Assembly (NCBI RefSeq): GCF_016482825.1
Contig: NZ_JAEMNV010000007.1
Span: forward strand, 124,001-188,000
Source of the DNA: Antrihabitans stalagmiti
Lineage (GTDB): Bacteria; Actinomycetota; Actinomycetes; Mycobacteriales; Mycobacteriaceae
DNA length: 64,000 nt
Reading direction: 5' to 3'
Part shown: positions 47,123 through 55,042 of the stretch, one piece after another
Position numbering within the stretch: the stretch's first letter is position 1
Layout of the letters: the number at the start of each line of letters is the position of its first letter
Translations under genes and position numbers: made by a program
The notes under the pieces: generated by a model
The model's database searches: none
What the model was told of the DNA's origin: nothing
Seen by the model: the letters and a program-made list of their open reading frames with translations, nothing else

Positions 47123-48201
47123 AACGAGTGCACCAACTCCACCGTCGCCGTGATCACCCCGGGATCGGTCTTCGGGAGCACCCCATGCCCGAGATTGAAG
47201 ATGTGCCCGGTTGCGCCGAGGGTCATCGCTTCGTCTCCCTCGGCGACGATCCGGCGCACCTCGTTTTCGATCGACTCGGCGCCCGCGAACAGCACGGCCG
47301 AATCGAGGTTGCCCTGCAGAGCTTTCCCCGGTCCGACACGTCGCGCCGCATCCGGAAGCGGAATCCGCCAATCGACACCGACGACGTCGGCGCCCGCCTC
47401 ACCCATCGATCCGAGCAACTCTCCGGTTCCGACACCGAAGTGGATCTTCGGAACTCCCGAGGCAGCCAACTCGGCGAAGACGCGTTCACTGTGCGGCAGG
47501 ACGAACTCGCGGTAGTTGGCGAGTGACAGCGTGCCCGCCCACGAGTCGAAGAGTTGGATCGCGTCGACGCCGGCGTTCACCTGCGTCTGCAAGAACGTGA
47601 TGGTGATATCCGCAAGTCGACCAAGCAGCGCATTCCAGGTTTCGGGATCGCTGTGCATCAGCGCCTTGGTGCGCTCCAGATTGCGACTCGGACCACCCTC
47701 GATGAGGTAGGACGCCAACGTGAACGGTGCGCCGGCAAAACCGATCAGCGCGGTGTCGTCCAGTTCGGTGGTGAGAAGCGCGATGGCTTCGGCTATCGCA
47801 CCGACCTCGCTCGGGTCCAGCGTAGGCAAGGCAGCGACGTCGGCCTTCGATCGGATCGGATTCGCGACGACAGGACCGACACCTGCGACGATGTCGAGGT
47901 CGATACCCGCGGCTTTCAGCGGCACGACGATGTCGGAGAAGAGGATCGCGGCGTCGACGCGGTGCCGACGGATCGGCTGCATCGTGATCTCGCAGACCAG
48001 ATCAGGGGTGAAGCACGACTCCAACATCCCCACATCTGCCCGGATCGCGCGGTACTCCGGCAGCGATCGACCGGCCTGTCGCATGAACCAGACAGGTCGG
48101 TGGCTGGGAGTTTGCCCCGTCGCGGCTGCCAGAAACGGCGAATCCGTCAGCTGCCGACGTGTGGGGTAACCAGCGGTATGCCCGCGCTGAACGGGGCTCA
48201 T
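47119..48201 (-). CDS. hemE: HemE, uroporphyrinogen decarboxylase
   Basis: 360 aa TIM-barrel enzyme removing four acetate carboxyls of uroporphyrinogen [19 protein letters not shown] (signature 1), [17 protein letters not shown] (signature 2), then FDSWAGTLS and FGVGTGELL. First gene of the haem operon hemE-hemY-hemQ. ATG at 48201 within a short extra N terminus before the [10 protein letters not shown] start. Positional equivalent of Rv2678c. Confidence 0.95.
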   Translation of the reverse strand: MSPVQRGHTAGYPTRRQLTDSPFLAAATGQTPSHRPVWFMRQAGRSLPEYRAIRADVGMLESCFTPDLVCEITMQPIRRHRVDAAILFSDIVVPLKAAGIDLDIVAGVGPVVANPIRSKADVAALPTLDPSEVGAIAEAIALLTTELDDTALIGFAGAPFTLASYLIEGGPSRNLERTKALMHSDPETWNALLGRLADITITFLQTQVNAGVDAIQLFDSWAGTLSLANYREFVLPHSERVFAELAASGVPKIHFGVGTGELLGSMGEAGADVVGVDWRIPLPDAARRVGPGKALQGNLDSAVLFAGAESIENEVRRIVAEGDEAMTLGATGHIFNLGHGVLPKTDPGVITATVELVHSL

Positions 48202-48288
48202 ATCTGCATCTCGCTCATCACCGTCATGCTCTCATGACTCGGCGCGCCTCCATGCGCGGGCTGGCGTGCGGGTCTACCGTGCGACTTT

Positions 48289-48870
48289 GTGACGACGTCC
48301 GGATCCGCCGCTGAACCGGCACCTTTTCGTGCCGCAGTCGATGCGATGGGTGCTGCGACCGTCCACCCCGGCATCGAATTGGGCCCGATTCGCCCGCCGC
48401 AGCGCCTTGCGCCGTTCTCCTACGCGATCGGCGCAGAGGTCAAACACGTCGAGACAGAGGTCGTCCCCGAGCAGTCGGAGGGCGACGCGTTCGGCCGCCT
48501 GATTCTGCTGTACGACCCCAACGGCGACGAAGCCTGGAACGGCACGCTGCGGTTGGTCGCCTACATTCAGGCCGACGTCGATGCCTCACTCGCAGGCGAT
48601 CCGCTGCTGCCGGAAGTGGCCTGGAGTTGGCTCGTCGACGCGCTGGAAGCACGAAACGAACCACTGAACGCGCTCGGCGGGACGGTGACCGCGACGAGTT
48701 CGGTCCGCTACGGCGATATCGCGGGTCCGCCGCGGGCGCATCAACTGGAACTTCGCGCGTCCTGGACGCCGACCACGGTCGAACTTGCGAGTCATGTCGA
48801 GGCATTCGGCGAGGTCCTCGCCTATGCGGCGGGCCTGCCACCTGCGGGAATTACGGAACTGAGGGCCTGA
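48289..48870 (+). CDS. DUF3000 protein (Rv2680-like)
   Basis: 193 aa soluble protein of a family restricted to Actinobacteria (DUF3000), divergent from hemE. Recognisable segments are PFRAAVDAMGAATVHPGIELGPIRPPQRLAPFSYAIGAEV, EGDAFGRLILLYDPNGDEAWNGTLRLVAY and DVEASL-like LEARNEPLNALGGTVTATSSVRYGD. No catalytic motif is recognised. Start is GTG. Function unknown; conserved next to the haem genes. Confidence 0.86.
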   Translation: MTTSGSAAEPAPFRAAVDAMGAATVHPGIELGPIRPPQRLAPFSYAIGAEVKHVETEVVPEQSEGDAFGRLILLYDPNGDEAWNGTLRLVAYIQADVDASLAGDPLLPEVAWSWLVDALEARNEPLNALGGTVTATSSVRYGDIAGPPRAHQLELRASWTPTTVELASHVEAFGEVLAYAAGLPPAGITELRA

Positions 48871-48874
48871 CGGC

Positions 48875-48920
48875 CTCGTGAGTCTTTTCGGAGGGCGGGC
48901 CCACCGAAAGGACTCACGAG
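48875..48920. repeat. Long 17-bp stem hairpin
   Basis: CTCGTGAGTCTTTTCGG pairs with CCGAAAGGACTCACGAG (one T-G wobble) around a 12-base loop AGGGCGGGCCCA, itself partly self-complementary. Located right after the DUF3000 gene. Could be a terminator or a dispersed repeat of the genome; a genome search would decide. Confidence 0.8.
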
Positions 48921-48939
48921 CGGCGTAGCCGCACGAAAA

Positions 48940-48971
48940 AGCGGGCGAAGACATCGTCGTCTCCGCCCGCT
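48940..48971 (-). terminator. Intrinsic terminator of csbD
   Basis: On the minus strand AGCGGGCGGAGAC pairs with GTCTTCGCCCGCT (one mismatch) and runs into TTTTT. It lies about 57 bases past the csbD stop. Confidence 0.8.
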
Positions 48972-49027
48972 CCTGCGCAACGCCTCCGGCTTGTCGAGCT
49001 CCGGCCGGAGTCCGCTACTCGAAAGTC

Positions 49028-49201
49028 TTAGTTCTTGAACGCGTCTTTGACGTTTTCGCCGGCGTCCTTGAGGCTGGACTTGGTCTGGTCCGTCTTGCCT
49101 TCACGCTCGGTGCTCTTGTCACCGGTCACCTTGCCGAAAGCTTCCTTCGCCTTGCCGGAAACGTCTTCGGCTGCATTCTTGGCCTTGTCGATTGCACTCA
49201 C
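49028..49201 (-). CDS. csbD: CsbD-like stress protein
   Basis: 57 aa, highly charged and probably unstructured/helical: KAKNAAEDVSGKAKEAFGKV and REGKTDQTKSSLKDAGENVK. The CsbD family is a stress-induced bacterial protein of unknown action, under SigB in Bacillus. GTG start with GAGGAGGATTC upstream. An exact SigF/SigB-type promoter lies 60-83 bases before it. Well isolated between terminators. Confidence 0.88.
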   Translation of the reverse strand: MSAIDKAKNAAEDVSGKAKEAFGKVTGDKSTEREGKTDQTKSSLKDAGENVKDAFKN

Positions 49202-49259
49202 TGGTGAATCCTCCTCGCTTTGTGGCAACCCCTGCCGTACTGCGGGGCATGCAGAACGA

Positions 49260-49284
49260 ATACCCGTAGCTGCAACCGCTAAAC
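49260..49284 (-). promoter_or_regulatory. SigF/SigB-type promoter of csbD
   Basis: On the minus strand GTTT, 15 bases, GGGTAT, oriented to csbD. Same spacing and same boxes as the promoter before the STAS gene at 28 kb. Confidence 0.78.
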
Positions 49285-49374
49285 ACACACAATCCGAAGT
49301 CGAACTTTTTCGTCGGGTTCTGTGGGACGTTTCAGGTGTCTCACCACGCATTTTGCCGTTTCGATAGCGCAAAA

Positions 49375-49390
49375 CTAGAACACGTTCTAG
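49375..49390. promoter_or_regulatory. KstR-type operator, copy 1
   Basis: CTAGAACACGTTCTAG, matching TnnAACnnGTTnnA, the recalled KstR (cholesterol-regulon repressor) consensus. Ends 10 bases before the WS/DGAT ATG, a typical repression position. An identical copy lies at 51623-51638. Confidence 0.8.
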
Positions 49391-49399
49391 TATGTCTGC

Positions 49400-50818
49400 A
49401 TGGAACGCCTCAGCGGCTTGGATGCCAGCTTCCTCTACATGGAAACGTCGACGCAGTTACTGCACGTCTGCGGATTGATCGAACTCGACCCGTCGACGAT
49501 TCCGGACGGCTATTCCTTCGACGCACTCAAGCACGAACTCGGTGCTCGCGCGCGCACGATCCCCACATTTCGCAGGAAACTCCAAGATTCGGCGTTCAAC
49601 CTCGATCACCCGGTATGGGTCGACGACACCGACTTCGATATCGACCGGCACTGCCATCGCGTCGCCGTTCCTGCGCCCGGAGACCGTGCAACCCTCGCCG
49701 AACTGTGTGGTCACATCGCGAGCCAACCGCTCGACCGCAGCCGACCGCTGTGGGAAATGTGGATCATCGAGGGACTGGAAGACGGTCGCATCGCCGTCAT
49801 GTCGAAGATGCACCACGCAGGTGTCGACGGCATCACCGGCGCCAACGTGATGTCGCAACTGTGCGGGTTGGAACCCGACGCACCGACGCCGGCAGACTCG
49901 GGCACGGCCTCGATCGGCGGAGCAAGCTCGGCCGAGATCGCGGTTGGGGGGCTGTTCGCCTACGCGTCGCGTCCGATCAAATTCTTGAAGGTACTACCGA
50001 CCGCTTTGACTGTGCCGCAATGGATTTCGCGCGCCCGCCGCGGCGAAGCAATGCCGGCGCCGTTCACGGCCCCGCGCACCTCGTTCAACGGAACCATCAC
50101 GGGCCACCGCAGCATCGCCTACTCGCAACTCGATCTCGCGAAGGTCAAACTCGTCAAGAACACCTTCGGCGCAAAGGTCAACGACGTCGTGCTGACACTC
50201 GTCGCGAGCGCATTGCGGATGTACCTCGAGGACCGCGGCGAACTGCCCGACTCCTCACTCGTCGCCGTCGTACCCGTCTCGGTCCACGCCAAGTCGAACC
50301 GGCCGGGCACCAACAAGGTGTCGAGCATGTTCTCCCAATTGCGGACCGACATCGACGATCCGGTCGAGCGGCTGCAAGCCATCGCCGAGGCCAACGTGGT
50401 ATCGAAGCTGCACCAGGAAGCACTCGACGCCAACATGCTGCAGGACTGGACGCAGTTCGCGGGCCCGGCGACCTTCGGCGTCGCGATGCGGCTCTACGCC
50501 AAGCTGCGGCTAGCCGACCGACATCCGGTGATCCACAACCTCGTCGTGTCCAACGTCCCCGGACCGCCGGTCCCGCTGTACTTCCTCGGCGCCCGCGTCA
50601 CCGGCATGTACCCGCTCGGGCCCGTCTTCCACGGCGCGGGTCTGACCATCACGGTGCTGTCGCTGGAGAAGCACCTCAACGTCGGTCTCATCGCGTGCTC
50701 CGAACTCGCGCCCAATCTCTGGTCGCTCGCCGATGCCTTCCCCGAAGCTCTCGACGAACTTGTCAAAGCCGCGCGCGCGAAAGCACGGAAGCGCAAGCCG
50801 GCATCAGCCCAGAACTGA
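49400..50818 (+). CDS. Wax ester synthase/diacylglycerol acyltransferase (WS/DGAT)
   Basis: 472 aa. Active-site motif HHAGVDG (His138-His139...Asp143-Gly144) of the HHxxxDG family near the N-terminal domain, SGLDASFLYMETSTQLLHVCGLIEL opening, and C-terminal VSNVPGPPVPLYFLGARVTGMYPLGP with NVPGP. Makes triacylglycerol or wax esters from acyl-CoA. ATG follows a KstR-type operator by 10 bases. Its end overlaps the convergent hydrolase gene by 56 bases. Confidence 0.94.
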   Translation: MERLSGLDASFLYMETSTQLLHVCGLIELDPSTIPDGYSFDALKHELGARARTIPTFRRKLQDSAFNLDHPVWVDDTDFDIDRHCHRVAVPAPGDRATLAELCGHIASQPLDRSRPLWEMWIIEGLEDGRIAVMSKMHHAGVDGITGANVMSQLCGLEPDAPTPADSGTASIGGASSAEIAVGGLFAYASRPIKFLKVLPTALTVPQWISRARRGEAMPAPFTAPRTSFNGTITGHRSIAYSQLDLAKVKLVKNTFGAKVNDVVLTLVASALRMYLEDRGELPDSSLVAVVPVSVHAKSNRPGTNKVSSMFSQLRTDIDDPVERLQAIAEANVVSKLHQEALDANMLQDWTQFAGPATFGVAMRLYAKLRLADRHPVIHNLVVSNVPGPPVPLYFLGARVTGMYPLGPVFHGAGLTITVLSLEKHLNVGLIACSELAPNLWSLADAFPEALDELVKAARAKARKRKPASAQN

Positions 50819-51617
50819 ACACCTCCGCCTCCATGACACACGAGGCGTGGCCGCAATCGACTTCGTAGGAGGACGCACCGGCGATCTGCCGCGCCAGCCA
50901 CCGCTGCCGCTCCGGTTTGATCGCACGATCGCGAGCGGTCACGACGACCGAGGTCGGCACATCGATATCGCCGACCCACGCACTCGAATCGAACTTGCCG
51001 ATCGCTGCGGTCGCAGCCGCCATGGCACCGTAGCGAGTCTGCCGGAATTGCTCGAGTGCCCATTTTCGATCGGTGAGCAGCGCCCCACCGTCCACGCCGG
51101 GAAGCGCACCTGCGCCCAGGTTCAACGCACCGACAGCCCGACCGAAGGCGTCCATGAAGATCCGCTCCCGCCGGACGCCACGGAAACTCGACGCAGCTGC
51201 GCACAGCACCAGTCCGGCAAGTCGATCGCGATGTTGTTTCCACACCAGCTGACCTATCAGCGACCCCATCGAATAGCCAACGGCGACAAAGCGATCCACG
51301 TCGAGATAGTCGGCAACCGCGGCCACGTCGTCGGCGCAGTCCGCCAGTGCGAAACGCGGCGAACGAATGCCTCGGCCGTGCCAGCGCTGATCGAACACGA
51401 CGACGCGACCTTTGCGCGAAAGCCGCTCGAATACCGGGTACCACGTGAGGATGCCGGTGCACGTCAGCGAATGCAGCAGGATCATCGTCGGTCGGTCGCT
51501 CGCGCTGTCGTCGGAGTCGATCAGGTAGGTACTGCCCCTGCCGGGCAGCTCGATCATCGAGCCCGTTGGGACGGTACCGACGGGTGCGATCGTCGCGAGG
51601 TTCACCATGTCCGCCAT
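50763..51617 (-). CDS. Alpha/beta hydrolase
   Basis: 284 aa alpha/beta-hydrolase. Nucleophile elbow VGYSMGSLIG (Ser), HGRG oxyanion-type motif (DQRWHGRGIRSP), Asp in TARDRAIKPE and His in DCGHASCVMEAEVF near the C terminus. ATG at 51617 lies 5 bases from a KstR-type operator; ATG at 51608 is an alternative. Convergent with WS/DGAT. An esterase or thioesterase for acyl or steroid-related substrates is plausible but unproven. Confidence 0.88.
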   Translation of the reverse strand: MADMVNLATIAPVGTVPTGSMIELPGRGSTYLIDSDDSASDRPTMILLHSLTCTGILTWYPVFERLSRKGRVVVFDQRWHGRGIRSPRFALADCADDVAAVADYLDVDRFVAVGYSMGSLIGQLVWKQHRDRLAGLVLCAAASSFRGVRRERIFMDAFGRAVGALNLGAGALPGVDGGALLTDRKWALEQFRQTRYGAMAAATAAIGKFDSSAWVGDIDVPTSVVVTARDRAIKPERQRWLARQIAGASSYEVDCGHASCVMEAEVFSSGLMPACASVLSRARL

Positions 51618-51622
51618 CGTAA

Positions 51623-51638
51623 CTAGAACACGTTCTAG
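51623..51638. promoter_or_regulatory. KstR-type operator, copy 2
   Basis: CTAGAACACGTTCTAG, identical to the copy before WS/DGAT, 5 bases upstream of the hydrolase ATG on the minus strand and 68 bases upstream of the RNase D ATG on the plus strand. It may affect only the hydrolase or both. Confidence 0.8.
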
Positions 51639-51705
51639 ATGCACGGGTTCGTCGGAACCCGAGGGGGCTTCGGCCCGACCGCGGGGCAACGTAAGGTTCA
51701 CGTCT

Positions 51706-53010
51706 ATGTCAGACACCAGCAGCACGCTCGACGGCGAGCCCGATACGCCGGCTTCGGTGCCACTGCTGGTGCCCGCCGACGGCGTTCCCGCCGTGCTCAC
51801 GACAGCCGACGAGATCGCCGCTGCAGCACAGCGTCTCGCGACCGGTACCGGGCCCCTCGCCGTGGACGCAGAGCGTGCCTCCGGCTTCCGCTACTCCAGT
51901 CGCGCGTATCTGATTCAGCTGCGGCGAGCAGGGGTCGGCACCATCCTCGTCGACCCCATTCCGACCGCGAACGATCTGGAACCCCTCGCCGAGGCGATCA
52001 ACGAGCTCGAATGGGTCCTGCATTCGGCCGACCAGGATCTGCCCGGCCTCGCCGAACTCGGCCTGCGCCCGGCGCGACTGTTCGACACCGAACTGGCGGG
52101 GCGTCTGGCCGGTTTCGAACGCGTCGGACTTGCGGCAATCGTCGAGCGGACCCTCGGCCTCGAGTTGCGTAAAGGCCACGGCGCAGCGGACTGGTCGACC
52201 CGACCCCTCCCGCCGGAATGGCTGAACTACGCGGCTCTCGATGTCGAGGTACTGCTCGAGCTGCGGGACAAGATGGCCGAAGAGCTTGCGGCACAAGGTA
52301 AGACGGACTGGGCGGCGCAAGAGTTCGAACATGTCCGGACCCAGGGTCCGCCGACGCCGAAACCGGACCGCTGGCGCCGGACCTCACAGATTCACACGCT
52401 GAAAAAGGCGCGCCAACTGGCCACGGTCAGGTCGCTGTGGCAGGCGCGCGACGAATACGCAGCGTCCCGCGATGTCGCGCCAGGCCGGGTACTGCCCGAT
52501 GCGGCGATCATCTCCGCTGCCATCGCCGACCCGACGTCGATCGAAGATCTCCGTCGACTCCCCATCTTCGGTGGGCCGCGACAGCGCAAATCCTCGCGCT
52601 TGTGGCTCGACGCCGTCCGCGCGGCACGCGCGCTCCCCGAGAGCCAATTGCCGCCGACGAGTCAACCGTTCACCGGTCCGCCGCCGATCAACCGATGGGC
52701 ACGCCGCAACCCCGAGGCAGCCGCGCGGCTCACCGCGGCACGCGCAGCGATGTCGAAGGTCAGCGAAAGCGTTGCCGTCCCGGTGGAAAATCTGCTGCTC
52801 CCCGACCTGCTGCGTCGCCTGTGCTGGGACGGGATCGCACCGTCGACAGACGATCTCGAAACCGCTGTCGACGACTTCCTCGCAGCAGGCGGCGCGAGAG
52901 GATGGCAGCGTGAACTGGCCGTGCCCGTGCTCGCCGCCGCGTTGGCCGAAGCAGCGGCAGCACCTACCGAGACGCCAACGGAGACCGAACCGGGGCCGAT
53001 CGAAGCCTGA
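51706..53010 (+). CDS. Ribonuclease D-like 3'-5' exoribonuclease (Rv2681-like)
   Basis: 434 aa. DEDD exonuclease domain: Exo I AVDAERASGFRYSSRAYLIQL (Asp-x-Glu), Exo II WVLHSADQDL, Exo III YAALDVEVLLEL (Tyr-x3-Asp). The HRDC domain follows (about 240-310, RDVAPGRVLPDAAII), then a second helical part. ATG at 51706 is chosen as the nearest before a low-complexity Thr/Ser N terminus; an upstream frame crosses the KstR box. Same strand and 13 bases before the end of dxs, convergent. Confidence 0.9.
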   Translation: MSDTSSTLDGEPDTPASVPLLVPADGVPAVLTTADEIAAAAQRLATGTGPLAVDAERASGFRYSSRAYLIQLRRAGVGTILVDPIPTANDLEPLAEAINELEWVLHSADQDLPGLAELGLRPARLFDTELAGRLAGFERVGLAAIVERTLGLELRKGHGAADWSTRPLPPEWLNYAALDVEVLLELRDKMAEELAAQGKTDWAAQEFEHVRTQGPPTPKPDRWRRTSQIHTLKKARQLATVRSLWQARDEYAASRDVAPGRVLPDAAIISAAIADPTSIEDLRRLPIFGGPRQRKSSRLWLDAVRAARALPESQLPPTSQPFTGPPPINRWARRNPEAAARLTAARAAMSKVSESVAVPVENLLLPDLLRRLCWDGIAPSTDDLETAVDDFLAAGGARGWQRELAVPVLAAALAEAAAAPTETPTETEPGPIEA

Positions 53011-53023
53011 GGCTTCGCCTGGG

Positions 53024-54898
53024 TCAGGCCCCTGCTGCGAAACCGGCGATACGGCGAACGATGTCGTCGACAGACAGGCCCAGTTCGGCGAGCACTTGAG
53101 CACGCGAGGCGTGGTCGAGGAAGCGCTGCGGCACACCGAGATCCCGGCACGGGACGTCCACGCCCGCGGCACGCATGACGGCCGAGACCGTGGACCCGAT
53201 GCCGCCATGGACACCGCTGTCTTCCAGGGTCACGACCAGTCCGAAGTCTTCGGCCAGCTTGACGATCGCCTCAGGAATCGGAAGCACCCACCGCGGATCG
53301 ACGACCGCGACCGAGACACCCTGTTCGGCGAGCCGATCCGCAGTCTCGCAGGCAAGCGAGGCGAAAGGTCCGACAGCGACGATGAGGACGTCACCTGTCG
53401 AGCCCTCCGGCATGCGCAGCACGTCGACGCCGTCGATCCGGTCGATGGCCTCGATGCTCTCGACCACCGCGCCCTTCGGGAAGCGAATCGCCGTCGGTCC
53501 GTCGTTGACGGCCAGCGCCTCGGCAAGTTCTTCGCGCAGCGTGACCGCATCGCGTGGAGCCGCAACGCGCATACCGGGCACGATTCCGAGCAGCGACAGA
53601 TCCCAGACGCCGTTGTGGCTCGCGCCGTCGGGACCAGTCACACCGGCTCGGTCGAGTACGAGCGTCACCGGCAACTTGAGCAGCGCGACGTCCATCAGCA
53701 ACTGGTCGAAGGCACGATTGAGGAAGGTCGAGTAGATCGCAACGACGGGATGCATGCCGCCGAGCGCGAGTCCGGCAGCCGAGGCGACAGCCTGCTGTTC
53801 GGCGATACCGACGTCGAAGAAGCGGTCCGGGAAACGATTGCCGAACGCTGCGAGTCCGGTCGGGCCTGCCATCGCGGCAGTGATGGCGACGATGTCTTTA
53901 CGGCGCTGCGCCTGCTCGATCAGTTCGGCAGAGAACACCGACGTCCAGTCCGGCGCAGCCGTACTCGTCGCGATGCCCGTCAGCGGATCGATGACACCAC
54001 AGGCGTGCATCTGGTCGGCTTCGTGATTCTCCGCGGGCGGGTAGCCCATGCCCTTACGTGTGACCGTGTGGACGATCACGGGTCCGCCGAAGTCTTTCGC
54101 TCGTCGCAATGCGGCTTCGAGCGCGGCCTCGTCGTGACCGTCGACCGGTCCGAGGTACTTGATGCCCAGATCGGTGAAGAGCACCTGAGGGCTCATCGCG
54201 TCCTTGAGGCCGACTTTGATGCCGTGCAGCACCGAGTAGGTCGAGACGCCGACCCACGGAATTCGCTGCAGGAAGCGGCGACCACCGTCGAGAATGCGCT
54301 CGTACTCGGGTTGGAGCCGAAGTGCGGCAAGTCGGTCGGCGAGGCCACCGATCGTCGGAGCGTAGGACCGTCCGTTGTCGTTGACGACGATCACCACCGA
54401 CCGATCCTTGCCTGCGGCGATGTTGTTGAGAGCCTCCCAACACATGCCACCGGTCAACGCGCCGTCGCCGACGACCGCGACGACGTGGCGGTCCTGGCCG
54501 AGCAGCTGAAAGGCCTTCGCGAGTCCGTCCGCGTAGGACAACGATGCCGAGGCGTGCGACGACTCCACCCAGTCGTGGCTGCTCTCGGCTCTGCTCGGAT
54601 AGCCGGACAGTCCGCCGCGTGTACGCAGCGAGTCGAACTTGTCCTTGCGACCGGTCAGGATCTTGTGGACGTACGCCTGATGCCCGGTGTCGAAGATCAA
54701 TGCGTCCTCGGGAGATTCGAAAACCCGGTGGATCGCAAGAGTCAGTTCGACGACGCCGAGGTTCGGACCGAGGTGGCCGCCGGTCGCGGAGACCTTCTGG
54801 ACCAAGAAATCGCGGATCTCCGAGGCAAGCTCGGTCAGCTCATCTCGTGTGAGCCCACGCAAATCTGCGGGCTGGTCGACCCGGGCAAGAACACCCAA
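53024..54898 (-). CDS. dxs: 1-deoxy-D-xylulose-5-phosphate synthase
   Basis: 624 aa. First enzyme of the MEP isoprenoid pathway, joining pyruvate and glyceraldehyde 3-phosphate with TPP. Visible are [16 protein letters not shown] with the catalytic His, [12 protein letters not shown] motif [25 protein letters not shown], and [15 protein letters not shown] of the C-terminal half. TTG at 54898 with GGAGGG 9 bases upstream is chosen, giving the usual N terminus; a TTG 13 codons earlier is the longest reading. Positional equivalent of Rv2682c. Confidence 0.95.
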   Translation of the reverse strand: MGVLARVDQPADLRGLTRDELTELASEIRDFLVQKVSATGGHLGPNLGVVELTLAIHRVFESPEDALIFDTGHQAYVHKILTGRKDKFDSLRTRGGLSGYPSRAESSHDWVESSHASASLSYADGLAKAFQLLGQDRHVVAVVGDGALTGGMCWEALNNIAAGKDRSVVIVVNDNGRSYAPTIGGLADRLAALRLQPEYERILDGGRRFLQRIPWVGVSTYSVLHGIKVGLKDAMSPQVLFTDLGIKYLGPVDGHDEAALEAALRRAKDFGGPVIVHTVTRKGMGYPPAENHEADQMHACGVIDPLTGIATSTAAPDWTSVFSAELIEQAQRRKDIVAITAAMAGPTGLAAFGNRFPDRFFDVGIAEQQAVASAAGLALGGMHPVVAIYSTFLNRAFDQLLMDVALLKLPVTLVLDRAGVTGPDGASHNGVWDLSLLGIVPGMRVAAPRDAVTLREELAEALAVNDGPTAIRFPKGAVVESIEAIDRIDGVDVLRMPEGSTGDVLIVAVGPFASLACETADRLAEQGVSVAVVDPRWVLPIPEAIVKLAEDFGLVVTLEDSGVHGGIGSTVSAVMRAAGVDVPCRDLGVPQRFLDHASRAQVLAELGLSVDDIVRRIAGFAAGA

Positions 54899-55042
54899 CG
54901 AACTGCTCCCTCCGGACGCACCTTGACTACGTACCAAGTCTACGGAGCCTCATGTGTACCCGATGCGCTCGACGAGCGCGTCCACCCATTATGCCGGACA
55001 ATAGTGAGAAGGCTCATAGGCAGCTTCGCCTAAGGTTCGACC

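Noticed and set aside
45779-47515. A 578-codon plus-strand frame opposite hemY and hemE
   Set aside because: Antisense to two unambiguous haem genes, no recognisable fold.
49336-50868. A 510-codon plus-strand open frame covering the WS/DGAT gene
   Set aside because: It is in another frame of the clear WS/DGAT gene and is Arg/Pro/His-rich without any motif; a GC-rich shadow.
52472-55033. An 853-codon plus-strand frame opposite dxs
   Set aside because: It lies antisense to dxs and across the end of the RNase D gene, with Arg/Asp-rich composition and no domain; typical high-GC shadow.
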